From contig DBBV01000008.1 in assembly GCA_002292375.1 (NCBI GenBank), positions 1 through 64,000 of the forward strand: a DNA stretch of 64,000 nucleotides, given 5' to 3'. The notes beneath the pieces were generated by a model that saw only the letters and a program-made list of their open reading frames with translations, was not told where the DNA came from and searched no databases. This stretch comes from Methylococcaceae bacterium UBA975 (GTDB lineage: Bacteria > Pseudomonadota > Gammaproteobacteria > Methylococcales > Cycloclasticaceae). Of this stretch, positions 52,985-61,746 are shown piece after piece (the first letter of the stretch is position 1; every line of letters starts with the position of its first letter). Both the position numbers and the translations under genes were made by a program.

Positions 52985-53626
52985 CTATTGGTCGCTAAAC
53001 CACATATCGCCATACCAAGCTTGCGTGGCGGCGCCGGTTTGATCGGTGTCCGTCATAATGGCGATGGCCTCAATGTGTGCAATGTTTTTGCCAAAGACAG
53101 TTTGGATGTCGTGTTTTACGTTCCTTGACTCATAACGCCATTGCTTTATGTGCTGACCCCCCGATTGTATTGCAAACATGTGTGCACTATCAGTATACGG
53201 GTTTGGCCAGTGCGCACCGACAGGGGATTGGTTTGCCCAAACGTAACTCAGTGTTTTGGTTTGCCAAAAAAACGGGCCGTCAGAAAATACAATGTAAACA
53301 CGTGCGCTAAAATCATCACCGGACTTTTCGCGCTCGTTTTGGCTTGCCAGCGTGTGGTTGATTTTCCAAGACCAATGCAGTATCGGTGTTTTATTTAGGT
53401 CAACCGAAATGTTTTTAAACAGCCCTGAAGCGGCATTTGAGCTGATAGCAGTTAACACGATGCGTTCGTCATCTTGTTGCAGTGTGTAGTGTGTTTGCCG
53501 ATTAAATTGCTTTTCTTGCCATGCGGATAGTTCGCCGTTAGAAAAATTGCCCACGTGCAAGGTCTCAGCTGCGGCAATTGTTACGATAAGTAATAATGCT
53601 AAGGCGGTCTGTAATTGACGTTTCAT
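52985..53626 (-). CDS. exported DUF3047 protein
   Basis: A 213-residue protein with a signal peptide (MKRQLQTALALLLIVTIAAA), then a DUF3047 domain with segments ILHWSWKIN, DDFSARVYIVFSDG and SYVWANQSPVGAHW. The family is predicted periplasmic with a jelly-roll-like fold; its function is unknown. I start it at the ATG at 53626 because the longer frame (to 53758) adds 44 residues before the signal peptide and runs through the phoB promoter. It is divergent from phoB and its upstream region contains a Pho box, so phosphate control is possible. Confidence 0.82.
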   Translation of the reverse strand: MKRQLQTALALLLIVTIAAAETLHVGNFSNGELSAWQEKQFNRQTHYTLQQDDERIVLTAISSNAASGLFKNISVDLNKTPILHWSWKINHTLASQNEREKSGDDFSARVYIVFSDGPFFWQTKTLSYVWANQSPVGAHWPNPYTDSAHMFAIQSGGQHIKQWRYESRNVKHDIQTVFGKNIAHIEAIAIMTDTDQTGAATQAWYGDMWFSDQ

Positions 53627-53703
53627 GATGTCGTTTGTTTTGTCGGCTCGTTGGAAATGATACAGTGAATGAGGAGAATAATTTTTTAGGTAAGCCCTTA
53701 CGG

Positions 53704-53721
53704 TTGTCATAATTTCGTCAT
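53704..53721 (+). promoter_or_regulatory. Pho box upstream of phoB
   Basis: TTGTCATAATTTCGTCAT contains two TGTCA/CGTCA half-sites 11 bases apart, a good match to the CTGTCAT-type Pho box. It ends about 45 bases before the phoB ATG with a plausible -10 (TATCTT) 11 bases downstream. It implies PhoB autoregulation. Confidence 0.8.
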
Positions 53722-53766
53722 AAACTTCGTGTATCTTATAAATATCATTATAAAACAACGGTTTTT

Positions 53767-54456
53767 ATGCAAAAAATAAATGTACTCTTGGTTGAAGACG
53801 ACGAAGACATCGGTGAAATGTTACAGCTTGCCTTACTGTCAAATGACTTTGAGGTGACATGGTGTGTTGATGTGATGAAGGCGCAGGAATCGCTTCGAGA
53901 TAGCGTGCCCAATATTATCTTATTGGATTGGATGTTGCCGGGCATTAGTGGACCAGACTGGGTAAAGTTTTTAAAAAACCAAGACGAAAACAAAGACATT
54001 CCCATCATTATGTTGACCGCGAGAAGTGATGAAGACGATAAGATTAAAGGCCTAGAAACGGGTGTGGATGATTATGTCACCAAGCCGTTTTCGGTGCGCG
54101 AACTGGTGGCGCGAATACACGCAGTTTTACGTCGGGTGGAAACAAAAGAACGCGGTAATCTACTAACAGTAGGGCCTTTAACAATAGACATCGAAGGGCA
54201 TAATGTCGCCTTAAATGATGTTGAAATAATGATGAGCCCGACCGAATTTAAACTGTTGTACTTTCTAGCGTCTCACCCAGATAAAGTATTTTCAAGAAAT
54301 CAGTTATTAGACAATGTGTGGGGCGATAACGTCTATGTTGAAGATCGTACGGTTGATGTGCATATCAGGCGGTTAAGAAAAATATTAGAAGCTCAGGGGT
54401 GTGCTGATTTAGTGCAGACGGTTCGAGGTTTTGGCTATAAATTGACGGCGACTTAA
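53767..54456 (+). CDS. phoB: phosphate regulon response regulator PhoB
   Basis: A 229-residue OmpR-family regulator. The receiver domain has acidic residues Asp11/Asp12, phospho-acceptor Asp54 (IILLDWMLPG) and the conserved Lys in YVTKPF. The C-terminal winged helix (about 130-228) has SPTEFKLLYFLASHP and RTVDVHIRRLRK. LLDWMLPGISG is the PhoB-type signature. It binds Pho boxes, and one lies upstream of its own gene. phoR begins two bases after its stop. Confidence 0.96.
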   Translation: MQKINVLLVEDDEDIGEMLQLALLSNDFEVTWCVDVMKAQESLRDSVPNIILLDWMLPGISGPDWVKFLKNQDENKDIPIIMLTARSDEDDKIKGLETGVDDYVTKPFSVRELVARIHAVLRRVETKERGNLLTVGPLTIDIEGHNVALNDVEIMMSPTEFKLLYFLASHPDKVFSRNQLLDNVWGDNVYVEDRTVDVHIRRLRKILEAQGCADLVQTVRGFGYKLTAT

Positions 54457-54457
54457 T

Positions 54458-55768
54458 ATGGAAATGGACTGGCGGTTTGAACGTAATATCTTATTATTAA
54501 GCCTTGTTGCCGTGTGGTTTGTTGGCTGGCTTGTTGGCCATAGCGCTTGGTTTATAGCGTTATTCTTGTTGTGTTATGTGGTGGTTCAATTTTACCGTCT
54601 GCAAAACTTGTGCGACTGGGCGCAAAGCAGCGACCCGGAAAGTATACCGTTTGAACAGGGCTTGTTTGGGCAGTTGGCGTATCAAATTTACCAGTCTAAA
54701 AAACACGGTGTAACGCAAAAGATTAATGTGAGAAACCAGCTGGAACGGTTTAAAAAGCTAATCTCTATTTTTCCTGATGGGGTTGTTATTTTATCGCTAT
54801 CGAATGAAATCAAGTGGTTTAATGATCGAGCATCAGCCCTGCTAGGGCTGAAAGAACAAGATACCGCTCAGCACATTAATCACCTGATTCGTTTTCCCAA
54901 ATTTACTCGCTTACTCAGCCAGGCAGAGCAAGACGGTGTTCTGGTTATGGCCGGACCGGTTAATGAGTCAAACTTGGTGGCCGAAAAAATTGAAATACGG
55001 GTGCTGCCATATGGTCAAAATGAACGCTTGTTGTTGGTTAGGGATGTGACAAAAGTAGAGCGGGCCAATCAAATGCGTAAAGATTTCGTGTCCAATGCGT
55101 CGCATGAATTACGAACGCCACTAACGGTACTAAAAGGCTACGTTGAAATGTTATTGACCGATACCGCGGCGGATAGAGCTCGGGTTGAAAAATCACTACA
55201 AAAAGTCGATCAACAAGTGTCTAAAATGCAAACCATGGTCGATGAGCTGCTGTTATTGAGCAAACTTGAAGAAGCTGAAATCGATAAGGCCACCGATGTG
55301 ATCAATATCCATAACTTATTCGAACAGCTTGACAGCGAATTTCAACCCTTGTCTAAACAAAAGAAACAGCCGTTGCGTTTTGATATTCAGCCGGGGGCAG
55401 ACTTAAAAGCCAATAAGAACGCGATTCTTACGGTGTTGCGTAACCTGATCGCCAATGCCATTCATTACACGGAGCAGCGTGGTGAGGTACGGGTTAGTTG
55501 GTCAATAAATACCGATGGTCAGGGCGTAATAACGGTTAAAGACACGGGTAAGGGCATTGCAGCTAGGCATTTGGCGCGTTTAACGGAGCGTTTTTATCGA
55601 GTGCCTGAAAACAATATTATGCATAAAAACGGCACCGGTTTAGGCCTTGCTATCGTAAAACATGAACTAGAGCGGCATGAGGCTCAGCTGTTGATAGAAA
55701 GCCAGGTGGGTGAAGGGAGTCGCTTTCAGTGTTTGTTTCCATCAAAGCGAGTATGCCATACAGCTTAG
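54458..55768 (+). CDS. phoR: phosphate regulon sensor kinase PhoR
   Basis: A 436-residue histidine kinase with two N-terminal membrane helices (about 10-45), a linker and PAS domain (about 95-195), then HisKA with phospho-His near 216 (VSNASHELRTPLTVLKGY). The HATPase domain has KDTGKGIA and GTGLGLAIVKHELERH. The length is close to E. coli PhoR (431). It phosphorylates PhoB when PstSCAB-PhoU signals low phosphate. It is coupled to phoB and followed after 120 bases by the Pho-box promoter of pstS. Confidence 0.95.
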   Translation: MEMDWRFERNILLLSLVAVWFVGWLVGHSAWFIALFLLCYVVVQFYRLQNLCDWAQSSDPESIPFEQGLFGQLAYQIYQSKKHGVTQKINVRNQLERFKKLISIFPDGVVILSLSNEIKWFNDRASALLGLKEQDTAQHINHLIRFPKFTRLLSQAEQDGVLVMAGPVNESNLVAEKIEIRVLPYGQNERLLLVRDVTKVERANQMRKDFVSNASHELRTPLTVLKGYVEMLLTDTAADRARVEKSLQKVDQQVSKMQTMVDELLLLSKLEEAEIDKATDVINIHNLFEQLDSEFQPLSKQKKQPLRFDIQPGADLKANKNAILTVLRNLIANAIHYTEQRGEVRVSWSINTDGQGVITVKDTGKGIAARHLARLTERFYRVPENNIMHKNGTGLGLAIVKHELERHEAQLLIESQVGEGSRFQCLFPSKRVCHTA

Positions 55769-55778
55769 CAGCCGGTAG

Positions 55779-55813
55779 TTGTCATCAAACTGTCACAGTC
55801 TGTTCATTATAAT
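55779..55813 (+). promoter_or_regulatory. Pho box and -10 element of pstS
   Basis: TTGTCATCAAACTGTCAC (55779-55796) is a near-consensus Pho box with two half-sites 11 bases apart. TATAAT (55808-55813) follows 11 bases later, the spacing typical of PhoB-activated promoters that lack a -35. Confidence 0.92.
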
Positions 55814-55888
55814 GCCACATAACGATTTTAAACTAAGTTACTAGATAGGGCGTTGCTTTATCAATGACCGTAATTATTGGAGAAATAA

Positions 55889-56887
55889 ATGATATTTAAA
55901 AGAATCGTAGCACTGGGGTTTGTCGGTATTGCACTAGCCACCTCTGTACAGGCTGCAAAAATTGAAGGCACAGGGTCCAGTTTTGCTTACCCTGCGTATA
56001 AAACATGGAGCAAGGCGTATTATGATGAAACGGGTCATCAAGTGAATTATACGCCAACTGGCAGTGGTTCAGGCATCAAAGAAGTGACGGCTCGGCACGT
56101 CGATTTTGGCGGTTCGGATAAGCCACTAAAACCAAGCGTATTGGCAAAAGAAGGCTTGATTATGTTTCCAACGGCAATTGGTGCTATCGCCTTCGCTTAT
56201 AACGTTGCAGGCGTTAGTGATTTAAAACTAAGTGAAGCGGCGATATCGGGCATTATGCTAGGGACTATTAAGTATTGGGATGATGCGCTCATCGTGCACG
56301 ATAATGCGGGCGTTAAATTGCCGCATGAAAAAATACTGTTTGTTCACCGCAGTGATAAATCAGGAACAACCTTTGCGTTCACCTACTATTTAAGCAAAAT
56401 GAATAAAGAGTGGCGTAAAAAATTCGGTGCTAAAAAAGTGGTTGATTGGCCGTCAACTAATCGTATTGCAGGCAAGGGTAACTTTGGTGTGGCGACAGCA
56501 ATTAAAAGCAATGCTTTTTCAATTGGTTATGTGGACTACGCCGATGCCAAGAAAAACAACTTAGACATGGCGACTATTGAAAATCGGGAAAAAGTTTTTG
56601 TAAAGCCTACACCAGCGTCATTTGAAGCGGCTGCAACGTATGCAGATTTAGACCCTAAAAAAGACTTTTACGCTAACATTGCGTACCCACCAAAAGGCTA
56701 CCCGGTGGTGACCGCCACGTTCGTTTTAGTACCAAAAGAAGGTGAGAACGCAAAGCAGGTGATCCAGTTTTTTGACTATGCCTTGACTAAAAAGAACAGC
56801 CTGATTGAAGAAGTAGGCTATGTGGCTTTGCCAAAAGCGGTGATTAAAAAGATCCAAGGCTATTGGCTTGAAAAAGGGTTAAAATAA
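55889..56887 (+). CDS. pstS: phosphate ABC transporter substrate-binding protein PstS
   Basis: A 332-residue periplasmic phosphate-binding protein. A signal peptide with cleavage after VQA (residue 22) precedes the PstS core, with phosphate-binding segments GTGSSFAYPAYKTW, TGSGSGIKEVTARHVDFGGSD and HRSDKSGTTFAFTYYL. The length is close to E. coli PstS (346). TTGGAG about ten bases before the ATG is a good ribosome site. It is the first gene of pstSCAB-phoU and is followed by a hairpin that probably raises its output over pstC. Confidence 0.95.
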   Translation: MIFKRIVALGFVGIALATSVQAAKIEGTGSSFAYPAYKTWSKAYYDETGHQVNYTPTGSGSGIKEVTARHVDFGGSDKPLKPSVLAKEGLIMFPTAIGAIAFAYNVAGVSDLKLSEAAISGIMLGTIKYWDDALIVHDNAGVKLPHEKILFVHRSDKSGTTFAFTYYLSKMNKEWRKKFGAKKVVDWPSTNRIAGKGNFGVATAIKSNAFSIGYVDYADAKKNNLDMATIENREKVFVKPTPASFEAAATYADLDPKKDFYANIAYPPKGYPVVTATFVLVPKEGENAKQVIQFFDYALTKKNSLIEEVGYVALPKAVIKKIQGYWLEKGLK

Positions 56888-56925
56888 ACGCATTACATAA
56901 TCTAATAAATTAGATTTATCGCATG

Positions 56926-56955
56926 ACCTCCCCAATATAATATTGGGGAGGTTTT
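56926..56955 (+). terminator. hairpin between pstS and pstC
   Basis: A long perfect inverted repeat (CCTCCCCAATAT pairing with ATATTGGGGAGG) is followed by TTTTT. It lies 38 bases after pstS and can act as a partial terminator or a 3'-end stabiliser, favouring PstS over the membrane components. Confidence 0.85.
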
Positions 56956-56977
56956 TGATTAATTATAGAAGGCAGTA

Positions 56978-57964
56978 ATGGAATTAATCTTTAAAAAACT
57001 TGCGCAACTTAGTGCAAGCCTAGTGTTTTTTATTTTGGCGGCAACGGCGCTAGTGCTCTATCTATCTGCAAGGCCGGCGATTGAAGAGTTTGGTCTAGGT
57101 TTTTTATTTGAGTCTCGTTGGGGCGTCGAAGAAACGCGCGCGCAACCGGTACTCTCTCCGAACCAGGTGGTGGATGAAATGCCGGTTATAGACGAACAAG
57201 CAGATGCCTTGCTAGATGACGACTTTATAGACGATGAGGACGATTTTGTTGGCGATGACGATGATGAGTCATCGGGTGACACTCGAATAGTCTACGGTGC
57301 TTTAGTACCCATTGTGGGTACACTGTTTTCAACGCTGATTGCGATGTTTTTTTCTATACCCATTGCGATGGGGATAGCGGTTTTTCTATCGGAAATAGCT
57401 CCTAAGTTGCTCGCCAAACCAGTTGGGGTGGCTATTGAATTGCTGGCCTCTATTCCGAGTATTATTTATGGTATGTGGGGCTTGTTTTACTTTGGTCCTT
57501 TTATTGCCGGCATTTTTGGTGGTAATACAGTGTCGCTATTAGTGGCTGGCTTGGTACTTGGGATTATGGTCATTCCATTTATGGCAGCACTTAGTCGTGA
57601 TGCGATCAGTACGGTTCCCGACATGTTAAAAGAATCAGCCTACGCCATGGGTGCCACAAAATTAGAAGTAATTAAGGACGTCGTTTTTCCGTATGCAAAG
57701 TCTGGCATTATCGGCTCGATTATTCTTTCTTTTGGGCGTGCGCTCGGTGAAACAATGGCTGTCGCGTTTGTTATTGGGGGGGTGTATCAATTTGTGGGCA
57801 AGGTGACCGACCCCACCAACTCGATCCCTGTGGTGCTAGCTAATAGCTTTGCCGAGTCCAGCGGTTTAAGCCTATCGGTGCTGTTTTATCTGGCACTCAT
57901 TTTGTTTGCGATGAGCTTTATCGTTATTGCAGTCGCTAAATTTTTCTTTTTAAGGCGTAAATAA
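56978..57964 (+). CDS. pstC: phosphate ABC transporter permease PstC
   Basis: A 328-residue permease with about six transmembrane helices. The EAA-type loop is MLKESAYAMGATKLEVIKDV, and GRALGETMAVAFVIGG is family-conserved. Between helix 1 and the next conserved segment (RIVYGALVPIVGTL) there is an insertion, residues about 53-101. About 19 of the 41 residues from 61 to 101 are Asp or Glu (for example DDDFIDDEDDF). E. coli PstC has only about a dozen residues there. The insertion would face the periplasm, near PstS docking. Its last base overlaps the pstA start. Confidence 0.93.
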   Translation: MELIFKKLAQLSASLVFFILAATALVLYLSARPAIEEFGLGFLFESRWGVEETRAQPVLSPNQVVDEMPVIDEQADALLDDDFIDDEDDFVGDDDDESSGDTRIVYGALVPIVGTLFSTLIAMFFSIPIAMGIAVFLSEIAPKLLAKPVGVAIELLASIPSIIYGMWGLFYFGPFIAGIFGGNTVSLLVAGLVLGIMVIPFMAALSRDAISTVPDMLKESAYAMGATKLEVIKDVVFPYAKSGIIGSIILSFGRALGETMAVAFVIGGVYQFVGKVTDPTNSIPVVLANSFAESSGLSLSVLFYLALILFAMSFIVIAVAKFFFLRRK

Positions 57965-58773
57965 TGCGATTAATCCTTAACCGATTGTTTTTAATTTTTT
58001 CTAGTGCAGCGGCCCTGGTGGGTTTGTTTTTTCTTGCTTGGATTTTATTTACCTTGTGCTCTAAAGGCTTAGCGGGGCTTAGTTTGAGCGTGTTTACAAA
58101 CGACTTGATTGACGGTGGTTTGCGAAACGTTATTGTGGGGCAACTGATGATGTCAGGGATTGCTACGTTTATTGGTATCCCTGTTGGTATCCTTGCGGGT
58201 ATTTACCTGCAAGAGTATGGGGGGAATACTAAAACGACTGAGTTCATGCGTGATTTAAGTGACGTTATGATGTCGGCACCTTCAATTGTTATTGGTACAT
58301 TTGTTTACGCCATTGTTGTTGTACCAACAGGTCATACCAGTGGTTGGGCAGGGGTGTTAGCCTTATTTATCTTAATGGTGCCAATTATTGTAAGAACCAC
58401 CGACGACATGTTAAAGCTGGTTCCAACCGAACTACGTGAGGCTGGCATCGCTATTGGTGCATCTAAGTATCATGTGACGATGAACATAGTTGTGCGATAT
58501 GCCAAAGCGGGTATCTTAACGGGTATTTTGTTGGCTTTTGCACGCGTCGTAGGTGAAACCGCTCCACTGCTTTACACCAGTGGCTCTAGCCAGTTTTGGA
58601 CAACGGATTTGGGTGATACGTTTCCGTCGTTAACGGTGTCGATATATAACTTGGCAACCATGCCAGATAACGAGATGGTGCAACTGGGCTGGACAGGGGC
58701 CTTTTTGCTGACGGCAATGGTGCTAATGATTAATTTATTGGGCAGATATGCCAGTAATAAAAAGAGACGTTAA
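57964..58773 (+). CDS. pstA: phosphate ABC transporter permease PstA
   Basis: A 269-residue permease with about six helices, the partner of PstC in the membrane channel. Conserved segments are GIPVGILAGIYLQEYGG, DVMMSAPSIVIGTFVYA, LREAGIAIGASKYHV (the EAA loop contacting PstB) and LAFARVVGETAPLLYTSG. The length is somewhat shorter than E. coli PstA (296), mainly at the N terminus. TAATG overlap with pstC indicates translational coupling, and pstB starts three bases after its stop. Confidence 0.95.
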   Translation: MRLILNRLFLIFSSAAALVGLFFLAWILFTLCSKGLAGLSLSVFTNDLIDGGLRNVIVGQLMMSGIATFIGIPVGILAGIYLQEYGGNTKTTEFMRDLSDVMMSAPSIVIGTFVYAIVVVPTGHTSGWAGVLALFILMVPIIVRTTDDMLKLVPTELREAGIAIGASKYHVTMNIVVRYAKAGILTGILLAFARVVGETAPLLYTSGSSQFWTTDLGDTFPSLTVSIYNLATMPDNEMVQLGWTGAFLLTAMVLMINLLGRYASNKKRR

Positions 58774-58776
58774 ATA

Positions 58777-59562
58777 ATGAAAAACATGATGGAAGTACAA
58801 GCCTTAACGTTTACCTATAATGGTGCTACTGAGCCGTCTTTAAAGCGTATTAATTTACCGATAGAGAAAAACAAGGTAACAGCGCTTATTGGCCCCAGTG
58901 GTTGTGGTAAATCAACGCTGTTACGCGGTATGAATAGGATTCATGATTTATACCCAGGCCACCGTTATGACGGCACGATTAACCTACTCAATTCCGACGG
59001 TGAAGCATATACCGATATCTTGACGATTAAAAAAGAAGCGGAACTGATTCGTTTACGTCAACGCGTGGGTATGATTTTTCAAAAACCGACGCCGTTTCCA
59101 ATGACGATTTTTGAAAACATCGCCTATGGGCTTAAGCTGTCGGGGGTTAAAAAACGAACGCAAATAGAAGAGGTTGTTGAGCAATCGTTACGTGATGCGG
59201 CCTTATGGGGTGAAGTAAAAGACCGTTTAAGCCTAGATGCGCGTAGTTTAAGTGGCGGCCAACAGCAACGCTTATGTATTGCTCGTGCGATTGCCCTAAA
59301 GCCTGAAGTGATATTATTTGATGAGCCTACCAGTGCGTTGGATCCGATATCGACCTTAGCGATTGAAGAAATGATATCAGTGCTACGTGAGCAATACAGT
59401 ATCTGTATCGTGACCCACAATATGCAGCAAGCAGCGCGTATTTCAGACTTCACCGGCTTTATGTACTTAGGCGAAATGGTGGAGTTTGACAAAACAGAAA
59501 CAATTTTTATGAAACCGTCGGTTAAACAAACGGAAGACTACATTAGTGGTCGTTTCGGTTAA
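58777..59562 (+). CDS. pstB: phosphate ABC transporter ATP-binding protein PstB
   Basis: A 261-residue ABC ATPase. Walker A is GPSGCGKST, the Q loop is IFQKPTPFPMTIFENIAYGL (the PstB-specific form), the signature is LSGGQQQRLCIARAIA, and Walker B is VILFDEPTSALDP. It drives phosphate import through PstCA and takes part in signalling to PhoR. The length is typical (257-260). PhoU follows ten bases after the stop with a strong ribosome site. Confidence 0.97.
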   Translation: MKNMMEVQALTFTYNGATEPSLKRINLPIEKNKVTALIGPSGCGKSTLLRGMNRIHDLYPGHRYDGTINLLNSDGEAYTDILTIKKEAELIRLRQRVGMIFQKPTPFPMTIFENIAYGLKLSGVKKRTQIEEVVEQSLRDAALWGEVKDRLSLDARSLSGGQQQRLCIARAIALKPEVILFDEPTSALDPISTLAIEEMISVLREQYSICIVTHNMQQAARISDFTGFMYLGEMVEFDKTETIFMKPSVKQTEDYISGRFG

Positions 59563-59572
59563 GGAGAGCAAG

Positions 59573-60271
59573 ATGATCAAAGGGCAGCATATTTCACATA
59601 AGTTTGATGAAGAAGTCGAGGCGCTTACTAGCAGCGTGTTGAGCATGGGCGGTTTGGTTTGTCAGCAACTTAATAGTGCGGTAACCGCTTTGCTGACTTG
59701 TGATAAGGCAATGGCCGAGGCGGTGATAGAGGATGATGTCAAAGTGAATACCTTTGACGTAAAGATAGATGAGCAATGTAATCGTATTATCGTTATGCGG
59801 CAGCCAACGGCGACTGATTTAAGGTTGGTGATGGCGATTATTAAGACCACCAACGACCTTGAAAGAATTGGCGATGAAGCCAAACGTATCGCCCGTCAAG
59901 CCATAGATATTTCAGCCAGGGGTCCGATACCGGAGTTATTCGATAGTATTGAGCAATTAGCTGAGCGGGTAAAAGATATGCTCAATCGAAGTTTGGATGC
60001 GTTCGCTAGAAAAAATATTGAAGAGGCAGTGTCGGTCATCAGTCTCGATACAAAGGTGGATAAAGATTACGAAAACCTGACCCGCCAACAAATCACCTAT
60101 ATGATGGAAGACCCGCGCAAAATCCCTGCCTCTATTGACTTGCTTTGGTCAGCCAGGGCGTTAGAACGCATCGGTGACCGTTCCTGTAATATTTGTGAAT
60201 ACGTTATTTATTTAGTAAAAGGTAAAGACGTAAGACACATTGATTTAGAAGAACTAGAAGACCATCTCTAG
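59573..60271 (+). CDS. phoU: phosphate transport system regulator PhoU
   Basis: A 232-residue all-helical PhoU with its two repeated three-helix domains. The metal-binding motifs appear as DVKIDEQCNRIIV with TTNDLERIGDEAKRIARQ and as DTKVDKDYENL with RALERIGDRSCNICEYV. It links PstB to PhoR and restrains the Pho response in high phosphate. I chose the ATG at 59573, preceded by AAGGAGAGCAAG; a longer frame from 59546 overlaps pstB. It ends the pst operon and a strong terminator follows. Confidence 0.95.
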   Translation: MIKGQHISHKFDEEVEALTSSVLSMGGLVCQQLNSAVTALLTCDKAMAEAVIEDDVKVNTFDVKIDEQCNRIIVMRQPTATDLRLVMAIIKTTNDLERIGDEAKRIARQAIDISARGPIPELFDSIEQLAERVKDMLNRSLDAFARKNIEEAVSVISLDTKVDKDYENLTRQQITYMMEDPRKIPASIDLLWSARALERIGDRSCNICEYVIYLVKGKDVRHIDLEELEDHL

Positions 60272-60294
60272 GCGCTTTAAAGACCAAAAGAAAC

Positions 60295-60329
60295 AAAAAA
60301 AGCCGGCATAGAACTATGCCGGCTTTTTT
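60295..60329 (+). terminator. terminator after phoU
   Basis: The stem AGCCGGCATAG pairs perfectly with CTATGCCGGCT around a 2-base loop, flanked by A and T runs. It ends the pst operon before the porin promoter. Confidence 0.94.
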
Positions 60330-60354
60330 GTTGCTTTAAGTCACAAAACAACAA

Positions 60355-60382
60355 TTGTCACCAAGCTGTCACAGAATTGTCA
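60355..60382 (+). promoter_or_regulatory. extended Pho box of the porin gene
   Basis: TTGTCACCAAGCTGTCAC (60355-60372) is a strong Pho box, and a third TTGTCA half-site follows at 60377-60382 in 11-base register. A TAAAAT (60394-60399) sits 11 bases after the third unit. It implies strong PhoB activation of the downstream porin. Confidence 0.88.
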
Positions 60383-60443
60383 TGTATAAGGATTAAAATT
60401 CTCTCGTGTTACAAATTTATCGTAAAAATAATGAGGAAGAAAA

Positions 60444-61622
60444 ATGAAACAAACTAAATTAGCCGTCGCGCTTAAAGCGACTTTATTAGGTGTATCTCTG
60501 GTACTGGCACCTTCAGCCTTCGCGGCCGATAAAGAACTGCTCGATATATTAAAAGTTAATGGCTCTATTTCACAAGCGCAATACGACCAATTGATCAAAA
60601 AAGCCGACCAGCCATCAGAATCAAGCGAGTTGCTTAAAAAAATGGCATGGGCAGGAAAAATTAAAGTAAGTGGTGATTTGCGTGTTCGTCAAGAATATCA
60701 AACAGAAGATACGGGAACAGGCTCGGGTGATGGAGAAGACCGCCAACGTTACCGTGCGCGAGTTGGTGTCTACGCGGATGTCACTGACAACGTTCAAGCG
60801 GGTGTGCGTTTGGTGTCCAATGGTGGGGCGACCTCAACGAATGAAACATTAGGGGATGGTTTTGCTAATGACACAGTGTATTTCGACTTAGCCTATATTA
60901 ATTGGCAGCCACTTGACGGTTTGGAAGTGATTGGGGGCAAAATGGCGCAGCCATGGCAAAAAAATAAAACCGGTTTGGTTTGGGATGGTGATGTTAACCC
61001 AGAGGGTGGTGCGCTGCGCTATACAACTAAATTAGGTGATGCGACACTAATTGGTACGGTTGGGCACCTTGTTTTAAATGATATTGATGGCTTTAGTTTC
61101 GATGAAGACCAGACTATTCAGTTTGCCCAATTAGCAACCGAATTTGGTGAAACAGTCTTGGGCGTTGGTATGTATGTCTATGATGAAGATAAACAGGCCG
61201 GTTTGATCTCAGGGGGGGGTAACGATTCTACAGAATACGCTATTTCAGAGATATTTGGTGAAACAACATTTAACTTGGGTTTGCCAATTAAACTATACGG
61301 TCAATATGCAAAGAATAATGATGCCAATGGCGTTAATTCGGGTGAAGATACGGCATGGTTATTAGGTACGGAAACAAAGCTAAGTAATTGGAAAGCCAGT
61401 TATGATTATCGTGAAACTGAGCTCAATGCGGTGAATGGTGCGTTTAATGATTCAGATTTTGCGGGTGGACGTACGGATGCAAAAGGTCACCGTTTAAAAC
61501 TGTCATATAAGATTGATAATAACTTTAGTGTAGGAACAACCTATTTTAAAACAGAAGTTGGTCAATTGAATGGCAATCTAGATGTCGATACCTGGCAAAT
61601 TGATTTAGCAGCTAAGTTCTAA
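60444..61622 (+). CDS. putative phosphate-starvation outer-membrane porin
   Basis: A 392-residue predicted beta-barrel. A signal peptide ends at AFA (residue 28), followed by LLDILKVNGSISQAQYDQLIK, a short helical segment common at the start of putative porins. Alternating beta strands then run to a C-terminal aromatic residue (LAAKF), the BAM recognition signal. The extended Pho box upstream suggests a role like OprP/OprO/PhoE in phosphate or polyphosphate uptake, but the sequence looks closer to the generic putative-porin family. Anion selectivity is inferred from regulation only. AGGAAG precedes the ATG. Confidence 0.87.
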   Translation: MKQTKLAVALKATLLGVSLVLAPSAFAADKELLDILKVNGSISQAQYDQLIKKADQPSESSELLKKMAWAGKIKVSGDLRVRQEYQTEDTGTGSGDGEDRQRYRARVGVYADVTDNVQAGVRLVSNGGATSTNETLGDGFANDTVYFDLAYINWQPLDGLEVIGGKMAQPWQKNKTGLVWDGDVNPEGGALRYTTKLGDATLIGTVGHLVLNDIDGFSFDEDQTIQFAQLATEFGETVLGVGMYVYDEDKQAGLISGGGNDSTEYAISEIFGETTFNLGLPIKLYGQYAKNNDANGVNSGEDTAWLLGTETKLSNWKASYDYRETELNAVNGAFNDSDFAGGRTDAKGHRLKLSYKIDNNFSVGTTYFKTEVGQLNGNLDVDTWQIDLAAKF

Positions 61623-61649
61623 GCTTAATTAAAACAAGCTGTTGTTTTG

Positions 61650-61676
61650 GCCCGGGCAGGATGTCCGGGCTTTTTT
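61650..61676 (+). terminator. terminator after the porin gene
   Basis: GCCCGG (61650-61655) pairs with CCGGGC (61665-61670) and is followed by six T residues, 28 bases after the porin stop. Confidence 0.88.
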
Positions 61677-61746
61677 GTGCCTATTACTAGGCGGTTTACC
61701 TAATTCACTATAATATTGCTCAATAATTTAAAAAGAGATTGTTGCT

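Noticed and set aside
53077..53398. Plus-strand frames opposite the DUF3047 gene
   Set aside because: They overlap a minus-strand gene with a clear signal peptide and domain, and show no recognisable protein pattern.
61681..61746. Pho box before the DUF47-pit pair
   Set aside because: No TGTCA half-sites occur between the porin terminator and the start codon.
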